Notes: a model not told the origin generated them from the letters alone. A stretch of 9,152 nt of DNA from Bacteroidales bacterium (GCA_030156305.1 JASGMZ010000111.1:1-9152); one strand, 5' to 3'; positions 1 through 7,336 are shown, numbered from the stretch's first letter. Translations and numbers: made by a program.

Positions 1-970
1 GGAGGTTTCGATCTCTCAGCTTGCTAAGATATAAGTTTTTTAACTCTTTTCGGTTTAAACTATTGATTTCATCAAGCAATTTTCGAAATTTTTTTATGTT
101 TTTATTTTCAATAAGGTTTCCGGTGTTAATTACAAAATTTGAATCGCTGTTGCCAATTAAAAAGATACCTTCTTTTTTGTCTTCCATTTTTAAACAATGT
201 CTGCTGATATTTTGTAAAAGCTCTACCAGAATGTGGAATATTTTCTTTTTTTGTGTGGAGTCCTTAAACTCTTTCTGTAAATTTTCTTCAATAATTTTTA
301 AAACCGGGAATATTGAATCTTGCGAAAAATCTCCTTTATGAATTAATATAATATTTTCTTCCACCATTTTTTTATGGTAGCTTATCGAATCGGTAAGCGG
401 GAAATCACTAACCATTTTATTGAGCTCATCAACATCAGATTTGAGCATGATTTGATTGTAGAAATAGGAAAAGGTTTCATCCTTGTTTTCAAATAGATAA
501 TCGAGCTTTTGTCCTGATTTACGGGCCATTTCTATTAATCCTAGTCCTGATCCTCCTTTATCAGATATTTCGTTGTTTTCGAGAACCTCTCGATATAATA
601 TTTTTAGCTCTTCTTTGGTTAGGCTGTTAACTTTTTCGAGTTGATTTTGTAGATTTTCAATTTTATTTTTTTCGATCAAATTCCCGGAAGTAATATAATA
701 CACACCACCCCAATTTTTGGTTAGAAAAAATCCGTCACTATGCAATCGTTTAATTTTTTCACCATGGCGTACAATGTTTTGGAAGCATTCGGCCATTAGA
801 AATGATGCTTTTTTCTTCATCTTCGAAAGCGCATCAATATTGTTAATGTTGTACTCGCTTAACTCAATAAGCTTATTAGTAATTTCATCACTAAAATTAC
901 CGCTGTACAACATGCATAAGTTGTCTTCTTTAATCCTTTCGAAAAACCAGTAAGTGGTATTAATATCCAT
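1..970 (-). CDS. SiaB-like (DUF6272-type) protein kinase with two tandem domains, 3' end cut by the window edge
   Basis: My own reading of the minus strand from ATG 970-968 gives 323 residues with no stop before the window edge, so the gene is partial. Residues 19-165 look like a SiaB-family domain, a GHKL-fold relative: an ExxxN N-box (E61, N65 in ECFQNIVRHG), a GNLIE stretch at 96-100 and a glycine-rich box GGSGLGL at 139-145. The whole pattern starts again at residue 207: E250/N254 in ELLQNISRH, GNLIE at 284-288 and NSLNRKELKNLY at 303-314, at a constant offset of 188-189 residues. The second glycine box would lie outside the window. In Pseudomonas, SiaB phosphorylates SiaC, which controls a diguanylate cyclase; SiaA reverses this. 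The product is probably cytoplasmic. I chose Met970 because family-like sequence begins straight after it; an in-frame ATG at 1012-1010 would add 14 hydrophobic residues. There is no clear Shine-Dalgarno. The family call is from memory of its motifs; the duplication is directly visible. Confidence 0.8.
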   Translation of the reverse strand, partial: MDINTTYWFFERIKEDNLCMLYSGNFSDEITNKLIELSEYNINNIDALSKMKKKASFLMAECFQNIVRHGEKIKRLHSDGFFLTKNWGGVYYITSGNLIEKNKIENLQNQLEKVNSLTKEELKILYREVLENNEISDKGGSGLGLIEMARKSGQKLDYLFENKDETFSYFYNQIMLKSDVDELNKMVSDFPLTDSISYHKKMVEENIILIHKGDFSQDSIFPVLKIIEENLQKEFKDSTQKKKIFHILVELLQNISRHCLKMEDKKEGIFLIGNSDSNFVINTGNLIENKNIKKFRKLLDEINSLNRKELKNLYLSKLRDRNL

Positions 971-1084
971 AGGTAAAAGGTTGATGATACCTGTTAAAAA
1001 ATAAAATAACATAAAATAAATGAAAAGCACTAATTTTTTTGGCGAATAAATAAATAAAAAGGATGCAAGTTTTGTAAAAAACGT

Positions 1085-2266
1085 CTATTTTTTTCTGTTA
1101 AGAAATTTATAGATTAAGATAAAAGGGCGAAAGATATAATATAGAAAAAACAAGTAGTTGGGCAGCGGAAAGATTTCCCAATCGGTAAAGTGAGTGCGGA
1201 GTCTGAAAATAAGGCTAATATGATAGTTGATATCAGGTTTTAGCTTTAAACGGTACCATACAAATTTTATCTTACCACCGAGTCCTTGCTGTCTTAATTC
1301 TTTGTCTGATATGGACTTAAGGGCACCTTGAATTAATGAATTAGTATAGCCAATATTATCAATATATTGTGGTATTTCGGTTTTGTACAATAGATTTGAA
1401 AGGTTACATGCTTGCTTAAAAGTTTTCCCGAGTCTGTTTTTTTGTGATAATTTCCAGGCTTTATAAATATCTTCGTTGGAGCTTTGACAAATAATTTCGG
1501 AAAAGTCCTTTAACCAGAAAAGTCGATACCACTGATGAATGGCGCCATGTGCGGCCAGAAAAACAATATTTTCCGGTTTAGAAATATAGGGCAGGTTTTG
1601 TTTAGCTATTTCAATATTAATCGAATCAGCAATTATTTTTTTTGTTTCTAAGGGAAGGTAAGTCTTTGGATTGGCCAGATTCCAGTGCAATTCAACTTCT
1701 ATGGGGGTGTTCGGTTTTGTAAGATGATAATGATGGCTAATGGTGTAATTTATTTTTTTCTGTTTTTTACTCAATGTTTTTTTAGGCGCAAGCATCACAA
1801 AACCAAATTCCTGTATAATTTTTCTGGCATTTTCAATATGGCTTAGCGGAACAAGTAAATCAATATCCCGATAATCTCTAAAGCCGATATCTTTATATAA
1901 TTCTAAGGATAATAATGGCCCTTTAAAAAAAGTGTGAGGGATGTTTTTCTGGTTTAAGCCTTCATGAATTTTTAATACATATTGGCTGTACAGCAAAGCT
2001 TTTCTGGAAAGCCCCTGTTGTTTCTCTATTAATTGCTTTTTTATTTCCGATTTTAAAATGTTTGGATATTGATTTGTTTGTTTTACAACATGTGATATTA
2101 AGCGGTGCTTGTGGGCTAACTCAAAAAACAATTTCCAATCAACTAATTTTTCGAGTGTTTCTATTTTTTCAATTTCTGCCTTGTTTAAATCATGTTGTGA
2201 AAGCAGAATCAGCAATTGTAATTCATTCGAAAATTGAGGGATAATATCTTCTAGTTGTTTTATCAT
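1085..2266 (-). CDS. nucleotidyltransferase family protein (NTP_transf_5 type)
   Basis: This 393-residue protein is a likely soluble nucleotidyltransferase of the polymerase-beta superfold, of the 'uncharacterised nucleotidyltransferase' type. The active-site region reads KGPLLSLELY (115-124) followed by RDIDLLV (133-139). This fits the usual glycine-containing helix followed by the DxD metal-binding pair (D134, D136). An ELHW motif at 192-195 could supply the third acidic residue. The later block HGAIHQWYRLFWLKD (240-254) is the His/Trp-rich signature common in this family. The substrate is unknown. The start ATG overlaps the stop of the upstream synthetase gene (ATGA), which implies translational coupling and a shared role. 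Members of this family often sit in lasso-peptide and exopolysaccharide/exosortase clusters, where their reaction is mostly undefined. The C-terminal tail (about 335-393) is basic and aromatic-rich, with a hydrophobic patch near 370-386 that may touch the membrane. The family call is fairly sure, the biological role is not. Confidence 0.8.
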   Translation of the reverse strand: MIKQLEDIIPQFSNELQLLILLSQHDLNKAEIEKIETLEKLVDWKLFFELAHKHRLISHVVKQTNQYPNILKSEIKKQLIEKQQGLSRKALLYSQYVLKIHEGLNQKNIPHTFFKGPLLSLELYKDIGFRDYRDIDLLVPLSHIENARKIIQEFGFVMLAPKKTLSKKQKKINYTISHHYHLTKPNTPIEVELHWNLANPKTYLPLETKKIIADSINIEIAKQNLPYISKPENIVFLAAHGAIHQWYRLFWLKDFSEIICQSSNEDIYKAWKLSQKNRLGKTFKQACNLSNLLYKTEIPQYIDNIGYTNSLIQGALKSISDKELRQQGLGGKIKFVWYRLKLKPDINYHISLIFRLRTHFTDWEIFPLPNYLFFLYYIFRPFILIYKFLNRKK

Positions 2267-4149
2267 TTAAATAACGATGGATTATCTGTAATAAATAAAA
2301 TCAATTTAAGATAATTAAAAAAGGCTCCTGGATTGATAAATTTATCCTTTTGTGATCGCTCAAAAAAAGCGGTACCCCATTTTTCATATTTGCGCATATC
2401 AATATAGCGGGTGATTTTAGGATTTGATTTTGCCTGTTCAATGATTTCAATAAGTTTATCTTTATCTTTCAATGTACGTAGAAAAACGGTAGGTATAGTT
2501 GCTCCACTTTTATCGTTTCTCCACCTAATTTCTTCGGGTAAATAACCTTCCATTACCTGGCGGATAGCATATCGTAAAATACCCTTTTGTGCTTTTAAAT
2601 GGGGTGGCATGGAAAGATAAAATTCAATTAAATCTTTATCGAGTAAAGGGTATCTGTATTCCACCCCATGTTGCTTTGCTGCCAGCGAACTGTATTCTAA
2701 TCGTTGAGCTACATGGGGGTGTGTAATTCTTTCTATCGATTGATCGATCAGATTATCTTTTTTAATAGTATGGTAATAATCAAAATAGCGCTTTTTAATG
2801 TTTAGATTGTGCCTGAAAGATTTATTGACCGCTAAATTTTTATATTTTGAAGCCCACCATTTTTTGCCTTTTAGTAATCGAATAATTATTTCGATAAGAC
2901 CTGGAAAAGTATTTCTTAAACGTATATTTTGTTTTTTCCAAAAAATTTTAACCGGATGATAACCTTGTTTTTGAAGGTCTTTTTCAAATCTCTGGTCGTT
3001 TACAATTTCTTTTAAATAGTTTCCTGATTTCGACGTTACTACTTCATCTCCGCCAAACCCCGATAATAATACCTGAATGTTCTGTTTCCCGGCTACTTGA
3101 TATAGCTGATCGGAGAAAACACTAAAATTTTGCTGAACTATGCATCTGTTTAACGAAAGGCTGTTTTTTAAAGCATCGGTTATGCCTGTTTTTTCAGAAG
3201 TAACGAAAAGCCGATGCTTTAAATTACAAAAATCGGTAAGCAAGTTGATGTATTTTTTTTCATCTTTAAAAGGATGTATTTTCCCAATCTGCTCCTCAGG
3301 CATTACATGCGAAAAAGTTTTTAAAGAAACATGTTGTGCTGCTATGGATGTAATACTCGACGAATCGATTCCTCCACTTAATTCAGATCCATAATTCACC
3401 GGGTCTTGCATTCTTCGCTTAACAGCCCGGAAAAGGATTTTCTTGAAATGGGCTAAATATTCCGAATCATTTTTAAGGTTGGTTTTTGCCGGGTTTAGAT
3501 TCCAATAAGGCGAAATGGTTAATTTTTCATTTTTTAAGTGTAGAAAATGTGCCGGGGGGAGTTTTTTAATTTCATTAAACGTAGACCTGTAATGTTCAGA
3601 TTTTATAATAGATATTGTGTCAGCAATAAATTGCTGGTCGATGGTTAGCGTTAGATTTTTCTGACTCAGAATCCCTCTTATTTCGGTCGAAAAAATAAAT
3701 TGCTCTTTATCAACATAATAGTTGAAGGGTTTAACGCCAAAATGATCCCTGGCACAAAAAAGCTCTTTTTTTTCCATATCCCAGATGGCAAAAGAAAAGT
3801 CACCGGTTAAAAACATTGGACAATCGGTTTGCCATTGCTGATAACACCGGAGTATTAATTGATGATCCGGGATATTGGGGCCACTTAGTTTGAGTTGTTC
3901 GATTAGCGTTTCTCTGTTGTCAATTCTACAATCGCCAATAACTAAAAAGGGTGGATTAAAAAAAACCGAATGTTCAGATTTAGTGTATTTTTTTTCGAAA
4001 AACTGAACGGCTCCAAACCCGAAATTATCGTGGCAATGAATAGATTGTTTTTGTTTTTTTCCTAAGGTAAGCTGTTTAAGTGCTTCACTGATATCTTCTT
4101 GGAGCACGTTATTGCCTTTTAAATTAATTTTTCCAAAGAAGGATTGCAT
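2263..4149 (-). CDS. asparagine-synthetase-like ATP-dependent amide ligase without the glutaminase cysteine (lasso-cyclase-like candidate)
   Basis: The 628-residue product has the two-domain AsnB layout. The N-terminal Ntn-type domain (about 1-165) contains RIDNRETL (75-82), GDFSFAIWD (116-124) and ARDHFGVKPF (133-142). The C-terminal synthetase domain contains the PP-loop SGGIDSS (258-264), SGFGGDE (363-369), a YPLLDKDLIEF stretch (500-510) and a late lysine, K547. Glutamine-dependent enzymes begin Met-Cys-Gly; here the start is MQSFFG, with Gln at position 2. A TAA codon lies directly before the ATG in frame, so no longer form can restore the cysteine. The adenylating PP-loop is intact, so the enzyme probably activates a carboxylate with ATP but cannot release ammonia from glutamine. 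This is the state seen in lasso-peptide cyclases and beta-lactam synthetases. It is coupled to the nucleotidyltransferase downstream. Alternatives are an ammonia-dependent asparagine synthetase or a sugar/polysaccharide amidating enzyme. The fold is certain, the product is not. Confidence 0.85.
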   Translation of the reverse strand: MQSFFGKINLKGNNVLQEDISEALKQLTLGKKQKQSIHCHDNFGFGAVQFFEKKYTKSEHSVFFNPPFLVIGDCRIDNRETLIEQLKLSGPNIPDHQLILRCYQQWQTDCPMFLTGDFSFAIWDMEKKELFCARDHFGVKPFNYYVDKEQFIFSTEIRGILSQKNLTLTIDQQFIADTISIIKSEHYRSTFNEIKKLPPAHFLHLKNEKLTISPYWNLNPAKTNLKNDSEYLAHFKKILFRAVKRRMQDPVNYGSELSGGIDSSSITSIAAQHVSLKTFSHVMPEEQIGKIHPFKDEKKYINLLTDFCNLKHRLFVTSEKTGITDALKNSLSLNRCIVQQNFSVFSDQLYQVAGKQNIQVLLSGFGGDEVVTSKSGNYLKEIVNDQRFEKDLQKQGYHPVKIFWKKQNIRLRNTFPGLIEIIIRLLKGKKWWASKYKNLAVNKSFRHNLNIKKRYFDYYHTIKKDNLIDQSIERITHPHVAQRLEYSSLAAKQHGVEYRYPLLDKDLIEFYLSMPPHLKAQKGILRYAIRQVMEGYLPEEIRWRNDKSGATIPTVFLRTLKDKDKLIEIIEQAKSNPKITRYIDMRKYEKWGTAFFERSQKDKFINPGAFFNYLKLILFITDNPSLFK

Positions 4150-4202
4150 TTAAAAAGATTTAAAAATTAACTTGAGTAAAAATTTTATTCCCGACTTTTT
4201 AC

Positions 4203-4210
4203 CAAAGGTA
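4203..4210 (-). promoter_or_regulatory. Bacteroidota -7 promoter box upstream of the synthetase gene
   Basis: Read on the minus strand this is TACCTTTG, an exact match to the Bacteroidota housekeeping -7 consensus TAnnTTTG. It lies in the 69-base gap after the MFS stop. Initiation a few bases downstream would leave a leader of about 45-50 bases before the synthetase ATG at 4149. No good TTTG-type -33 element is visible 19-22 bases further upstream, so the call rests on one box. If real, it separates the synthetase/nucleotidyltransferase pair from the transporter. Confidence 0.4.
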
Positions 4211-4218
4211 ATACTTTA

Positions 4219-5382
4219 TTATTTAAATCTTTTTCTTAAAATTAAAACAAAAGGAATGGCTAAAAATGCCAGTAATGATGCTACTTTGTAAGTGTCAACC
4301 AATCCAATAAAATCACTTAAAACACCAATAAAGAAAGCAGTAACTGAAGTAGAAACAAAAGAGATAAACATAAAAACTCCGCTTAGGAAAGCCTGATGTT
4401 CAGAGTCAATATCCATTACCATCGCTAATAAAACGGGGGTAGAGGAAATGAGAAAAAATCCCAGGAGCAATAATACAGGAAACATCATTCCGCCCTCGGC
4501 ATATACAAATGCCAGCATAAGAAATGGAGAAACAAGTATGATAAGGGTTAACATTTTTAGCCGTCCAATTTTATCCGAAAAGGTACCTGAAAGATAAGCC
4601 CCTGCAGCACCGGCAAACTCGAAAACTGAGAGGGAAATCCCTCCCAGCCATAAACTGCCTCCCTTTTCATCTAAATAGGTAGGTAAAAAATTGGTTAATG
4701 AGGTTTTCATAAAACCACGAAAAAACATTACTCCGGCTATAAGTAAGAAGAACGGCAGATGCTTTTTAAAGGTTGCTTTTATTCCTTTCATGGGACGAGT
4801 CCGGTCAATGCTTTCCGAAACATTGATATTTCTGAGCCTGAAATAAAGAAGGACAGAAGCAAAAAGTCCAAAGGGAATTAACCGGTAAGTTCCTTCAAGT
4901 GTCCAGTAATTTACAGCAGCAACAATTACTAACGGGCCTACTGTTCTTGCAGCCTCGCCACCAAGCATGTAAAAGCTCATTCCTTTACCTACACGGTTTC
5001 CGGCAATTTTTTTTATTAAAACAGGGGTAGGGACATGAAACATGGCATTGCTGATACCCATAACAAATAGCATGACCATTAAAATAATATAATGTGGGGC
5101 CAGCCCAATCAGGCTCATGCATATAGTTGTAATGGCTGGAGCCAGAATGACCATATACCTGATTTTTACATTGTCGGCAATAATTCCAATTAAAGGGTTA
5201 AATAATGAAGGTATTTGTTGAGCAACAAACAATAAACTAACCAGTGTGTTGTTAATCTTTAGTTTTTCTTTTAAAAGAGGTACAACCGGCGCAAGAAATG
5301 AAGAGTACACATCGTGCATAAAATGTGCAAACGATACACTAATCACATTTTTTAGCTGAAATGTTTTGTGTTGTTTCTCCAT
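4219..5382 (-). CDS. MFS transporter, fosmidomycin-resistance (Fsr) type
   Basis: This 387-residue inner-membrane protein is highly hydrophobic throughout, with about 12 predicted membrane segments and a basic C-terminus (LRKRFK). The first segment carries FAHFMHDVYSSFLAPVVPLL (18-37), the characteristic opening of Fsr-like MFS exporters. It is followed by an MFS-type GIIAD turn (66-70), FHVP (115-118) and GGEAARTVGP (141-150), which resembles the G-x-x-x-R-x-x-GP helix of the family. Known members export fosmidomycin or related small molecules by proton antiport; the natural substrate here cannot be read from sequence. Its start codon lies only four bases after the T-run of an intrinsic terminator, and no Shine-Dalgarno is visible. 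It must therefore be expressed by readthrough or from a start site near or inside the hairpin. A later Met at 22 would destroy the first helix motif, so the first Met is the better start. Any link to the downstream synthetase pair, for example as an exporter, is speculation. Confidence 0.85.
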   Translation of the reverse strand: MEKQHKTFQLKNVISVSFAHFMHDVYSSFLAPVVPLLKEKLKINNTLVSLLFVAQQIPSLFNPLIGIIADNVKIRYMVILAPAITTICMSLIGLAPHYIILMVMLFVMGISNAMFHVPTPVLIKKIAGNRVGKGMSFYMLGGEAARTVGPLVIVAAVNYWTLEGTYRLIPFGLFASVLLYFRLRNINVSESIDRTRPMKGIKATFKKHLPFFLLIAGVMFFRGFMKTSLTNFLPTYLDEKGGSLWLGGISLSVFEFAGAAGAYLSGTFSDKIGRLKMLTLIILVSPFLMLAFVYAEGGMMFPVLLLLGFFLISSTPVLLAMVMDIDSEHQAFLSGVFMFISFVSTSVTAFFIGVLSDFIGLVDTYKVASLLAFLAIPFVLILRKRFK

Positions 5383-5386
5383 ACAT

Positions 5387-5408
5387 AAAAAAGCCGGAGA
5401 ATTCCGGC
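5387..5408 (-). terminator. intrinsic terminator after the purine nucleoside phosphorylase gene
   Basis: On the minus strand, GCCGGA-ATTC-TCCGGC forms a perfect six-pair GC-rich stem with a four-base loop, followed at once by TTTTTT. It starts six bases after the phosphorylase stop (5415) and its T-run ends four bases before the MFS start codon. It most likely closes the nadB-lpxK-phosphorylase transcript. It is the clearest intrinsic terminator in the window. Confidence 0.85.
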
Positions 5409-5414
5409 AAAATT

Positions 5415-6224
5415 TTAAATCTGAGCAATAAGCTCTTTCATGATGAGTGTCATTTTAGTTTCTGCTTTGGCAGCCACTTTTTGAACTTCTTCGTGAGTTA
5501 CCTGCACAATCTTTCCGGGAACACCTAAATCGGTAATAATAGAAATGGCAAAACAAGGAATTCCCATGTGGCGGGCAATGATAACTTCAGGAACAGTTGA
5601 CATTCCTACCGTATCCCCACCAATGATTCTAAAGTATTGATATTCCTTAGGGGTTTCGAATGTAGGCCCTGAAGTAGCAACATAACATCCGATCTGGACT
5701 TTCAGGTTATTTTTCTTTGCAATGCGTTTGGCCTTCTCAATTAAGATATGGTCATAAGGTTCGCTCATGTCAAGAAATCGAGCGCCTAGCTCGTTTAAAT
5801 TTTTACCAATAAGTGGATTGGGTAATAAGTTAATGTGATCGTCTAAAATCATTAAATCACCAATTTCATAATCGGGATTAACCCCGCCGCTGGCATTGGA
5901 GACTAATAATGTCTTGATGCCCAGCATTTTCATTACTCGTACAGGGAAAGTTACTTCCTGCATGGAATAACCTTCGTAATAATGAAATCTTCCCTGCATG
6001 GCAATGATGTTTTTGCCACCAAGTTTTCCTAAAATCAATCGGCCATGATGCCCCTCAACGGTTGAAACGGGGAAGTTTGGTATATTCTTGTAATCCAGGG
6101 TCTGCTCAATTTCAATTTCCTTGGTTAATCCCCCTAATCCTGTCCCCAAAATAATACCTGCTTCGGGTTTAACTTTAAATTTATTTTGGATAAAGGAAGC
6201 TGTGTTTTTTATTGTTTCTAACAT
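5415..6224 (-). CDS. punA: purine nucleoside phosphorylase, trimeric (low-molecular-mass) class
   Basis: This cytoplasmic enzyme splits purine (deoxy)nucleosides with phosphate to give free base and (deoxy)ribose-1-phosphate for salvage. The 269-residue length fits the trimeric PNP class. Conserved blocks appear in order: GTGLGG (27-32, phosphate loop), EGHHGRL (57-63), QGRFHYYEGY (77-86), NASGG (110-114), SGPTFETPKE (185-194, with the base-contacting F189 and E190), VGMSTVPE (206-213, ribose/phosphate contact) and THEE (243-246). The residue matching human Asn243 is Asp here (D232 in IITDLG), which may widen base specificity towards 6-aminopurines. The start overlaps the end of lpxK by 44 bases in another frame. 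I keep it because the opening MLETIKNTASF fits the family's N-terminal helix and no later Met precedes the phosphate loop. A strong terminator follows the stop. The family assignment is firm; the substrate range is inferred. Confidence 0.93.
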   Translation of the reverse strand: MLETIKNTASFIQNKFKVKPEAGIILGTGLGGLTKEIEIEQTLDYKNIPNFPVSTVEGHHGRLILGKLGGKNIIAMQGRFHYYEGYSMQEVTFPVRVMKMLGIKTLLVSNASGGVNPDYEIGDLMILDDHINLLPNPLIGKNLNELGARFLDMSEPYDHILIEKAKRIAKKNNLKVQIGCYVATSGPTFETPKEYQYFRIIGGDTVGMSTVPEVIIARHMGIPCFAISIITDLGVPGKIVQVTHEEVQKVAAKAETKMTLIMKELIAQI

Positions 6225-7281
6225 AATCTATTATTTGCTGATTAAAATGATCTGTTTTGTTATTCAAAAATCGTACTTTAATCGGAATATAAAAAAATGA
6301 TTTTTTTAGATAATCTGCAATATTAGTAAATTTGTGCAAACGCATAGCATCTTTTTCCGAGGTAATGATAATTTTGTTTGATGATTTAATGGAATTATAT
6401 TTCTGCTCAATTTTTTTAATATCTGAATTCTTGAAATGGTGATGATCCGGGAATTTTATTTTTTCTATTTGATCAGAAAGGTTTTCTTTAATGTGTTGCT
6501 CAAAGGGCAATGGATTAGCAATTCCCGTTACTAATAATATTGACAGCTTCTTATCTTTTACTTTAAATACATCGCCATGATTAAAAACAGGGGTTAAATT
6601 ACCATAATCAAAAGTCGTAAAATATACATCCTGAAAAGGGTAGGGATGTAATTCGTTGAATAAGATTCTTCGCTCTATTGGTTTTATATCTTTTGGTGCT
6701 TTGGTGATGATTATGATGCCGGCACGTTTTTTTTCAAAGGCTTGTTCGCGAAGGTTTCCTAAGGGAAGCATAAAATCTTTATCGATAGGGCGGTTGTAAT
6801 CAACGAGTAGAATGGATAGATTCGTTTGTACCTGCCTGTGCTGAAAAGCATCATCTAATAAGATAACATCCAAATCTTTTTTCTTATCCATAAGTTTCTG
6901 TATCCCGCGAACTCTTTTACTGTCAACAGCCACTTCAATGTCAGAAAATTTTTGTTTAATTTGTCTTGGTTCGTCCCCAATGTCTTTGGCTGTTGATTGA
7001 TTATCGGCAAGGATAAAACCTTTGGTTTTTCTTTTATATCCACGGCTTAAGGTAGCCACCTTAAATTCTGATTTTAATAAATCTGCCAGATATTCAACAT
7101 GCGGGGTTTTGCCTGTACCACCAACGGTAATATTTCCGATAGAAATAATAGGGATATTAAATGATGTAGATTTAAAAATGCCATAATCATAAAAACGATT
7201 CCGGATATAAATAATCAATCCATAGACTAAACTAAGGGGGAATAAAATAGGGCTTAGTATTTTTCGGGCATTGTTTGGCAT
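6181..7281 (-). CDS. lpxK: tetraacyldisaccharide 4'-kinase (lipid A synthesis)
   Basis: LpxK phosphorylates the 4' position of the tetraacyldisaccharide-1-phosphate precursor of lipid A at the cytoplasmic face of the inner membrane, using ATP. The 366-residue product has an N-terminal hydrophobic anchor (about 8-27), the family P-loop SIGNITVGGTGKTP (47-60), LSRGYKRKTKG (78-88), GDEP (102-105), the Walker-B-like LLDDAFQHR (141-149), GNLRE (175-179), TGIANP (252-257) and FPDHHHF (277-283). These together are diagnostic. An AAGGA sequence about six bases before the ATG is a plausible Shine-Dalgarno, one of the few in this window. The basic C-terminal end runs 44 bases into the phosphorylase gene. 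It lies 87 bases downstream of nadB on the same strand and is probably co-transcribed, though a weak promoter-like TATTTTAG box is present in the gap. Its presence implies a lipid A-bearing outer membrane. Confidence 0.95.
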   Translation of the reverse strand: MPNNARKILSPILFPLSLVYGLIIYIRNRFYDYGIFKSTSFNIPIISIGNITVGGTGKTPHVEYLADLLKSEFKVATLSRGYKRKTKGFILADNQSTAKDIGDEPRQIKQKFSDIEVAVDSKRVRGIQKLMDKKKDLDVILLDDAFQHRQVQTNLSILLVDYNRPIDKDFMLPLGNLREQAFEKKRAGIIIITKAPKDIKPIERRILFNELHPYPFQDVYFTTFDYGNLTPVFNHGDVFKVKDKKLSILLVTGIANPLPFEQHIKENLSDQIEKIKFPDHHHFKNSDIKKIEQKYNSIKSSNKIIITSEKDAMRLHKFTNIADYLKKSFFYIPIKVRFLNNKTDHFNQQIIDYVRNNKKHSFLYPK

Positions 7282-7336
7282 AGATTTTCCTTAACTTGCT
7301 TTTAATATTGCAGGAAGCTAAAATACTAATTTTTAA

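Noticed and set aside
21..953. Two plus-strand open frames (21-341 and 717-953) as genes
   Set aside because: Both lie opposite the SiaB-like coding frame, are Phe/Ser/Leu-rich antisense translations and show no family motif.
971..1084. Promoter or terminator between the nucleotidyltransferase and SiaB-like genes
   Set aside because: No TAnnTTTG box and no GC-rich hairpin with T-run is visible; the region is plain T-rich sequence, so co-transcription is as likely as a separate promoter.
2062..2244. Plus-strand open frame opposite the nucleotidyltransferase start as a small peptide or RiPP precursor
   Set aside because: It is antisense to well-supported coding sequence, has no leader/core pattern of a lasso precursor and no recognisable ribosome site.
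3140..3394. Plus-strand open frame within the synthetase gene
   Set aside because: It is the antisense shadow of the PP-loop region of the synthetase; no independent support.
4150..4218. Hidden lasso precursor in the gap before the synthetase
   Set aside because: Only 69 bases, with stops in the relevant frames and no Thr/Gly core pattern.
6855..7043. Minus-strand 62-codon frame inside lpxK
   Set aside because: It overlaps the conserved kinase core in another frame and has no motif of its own.
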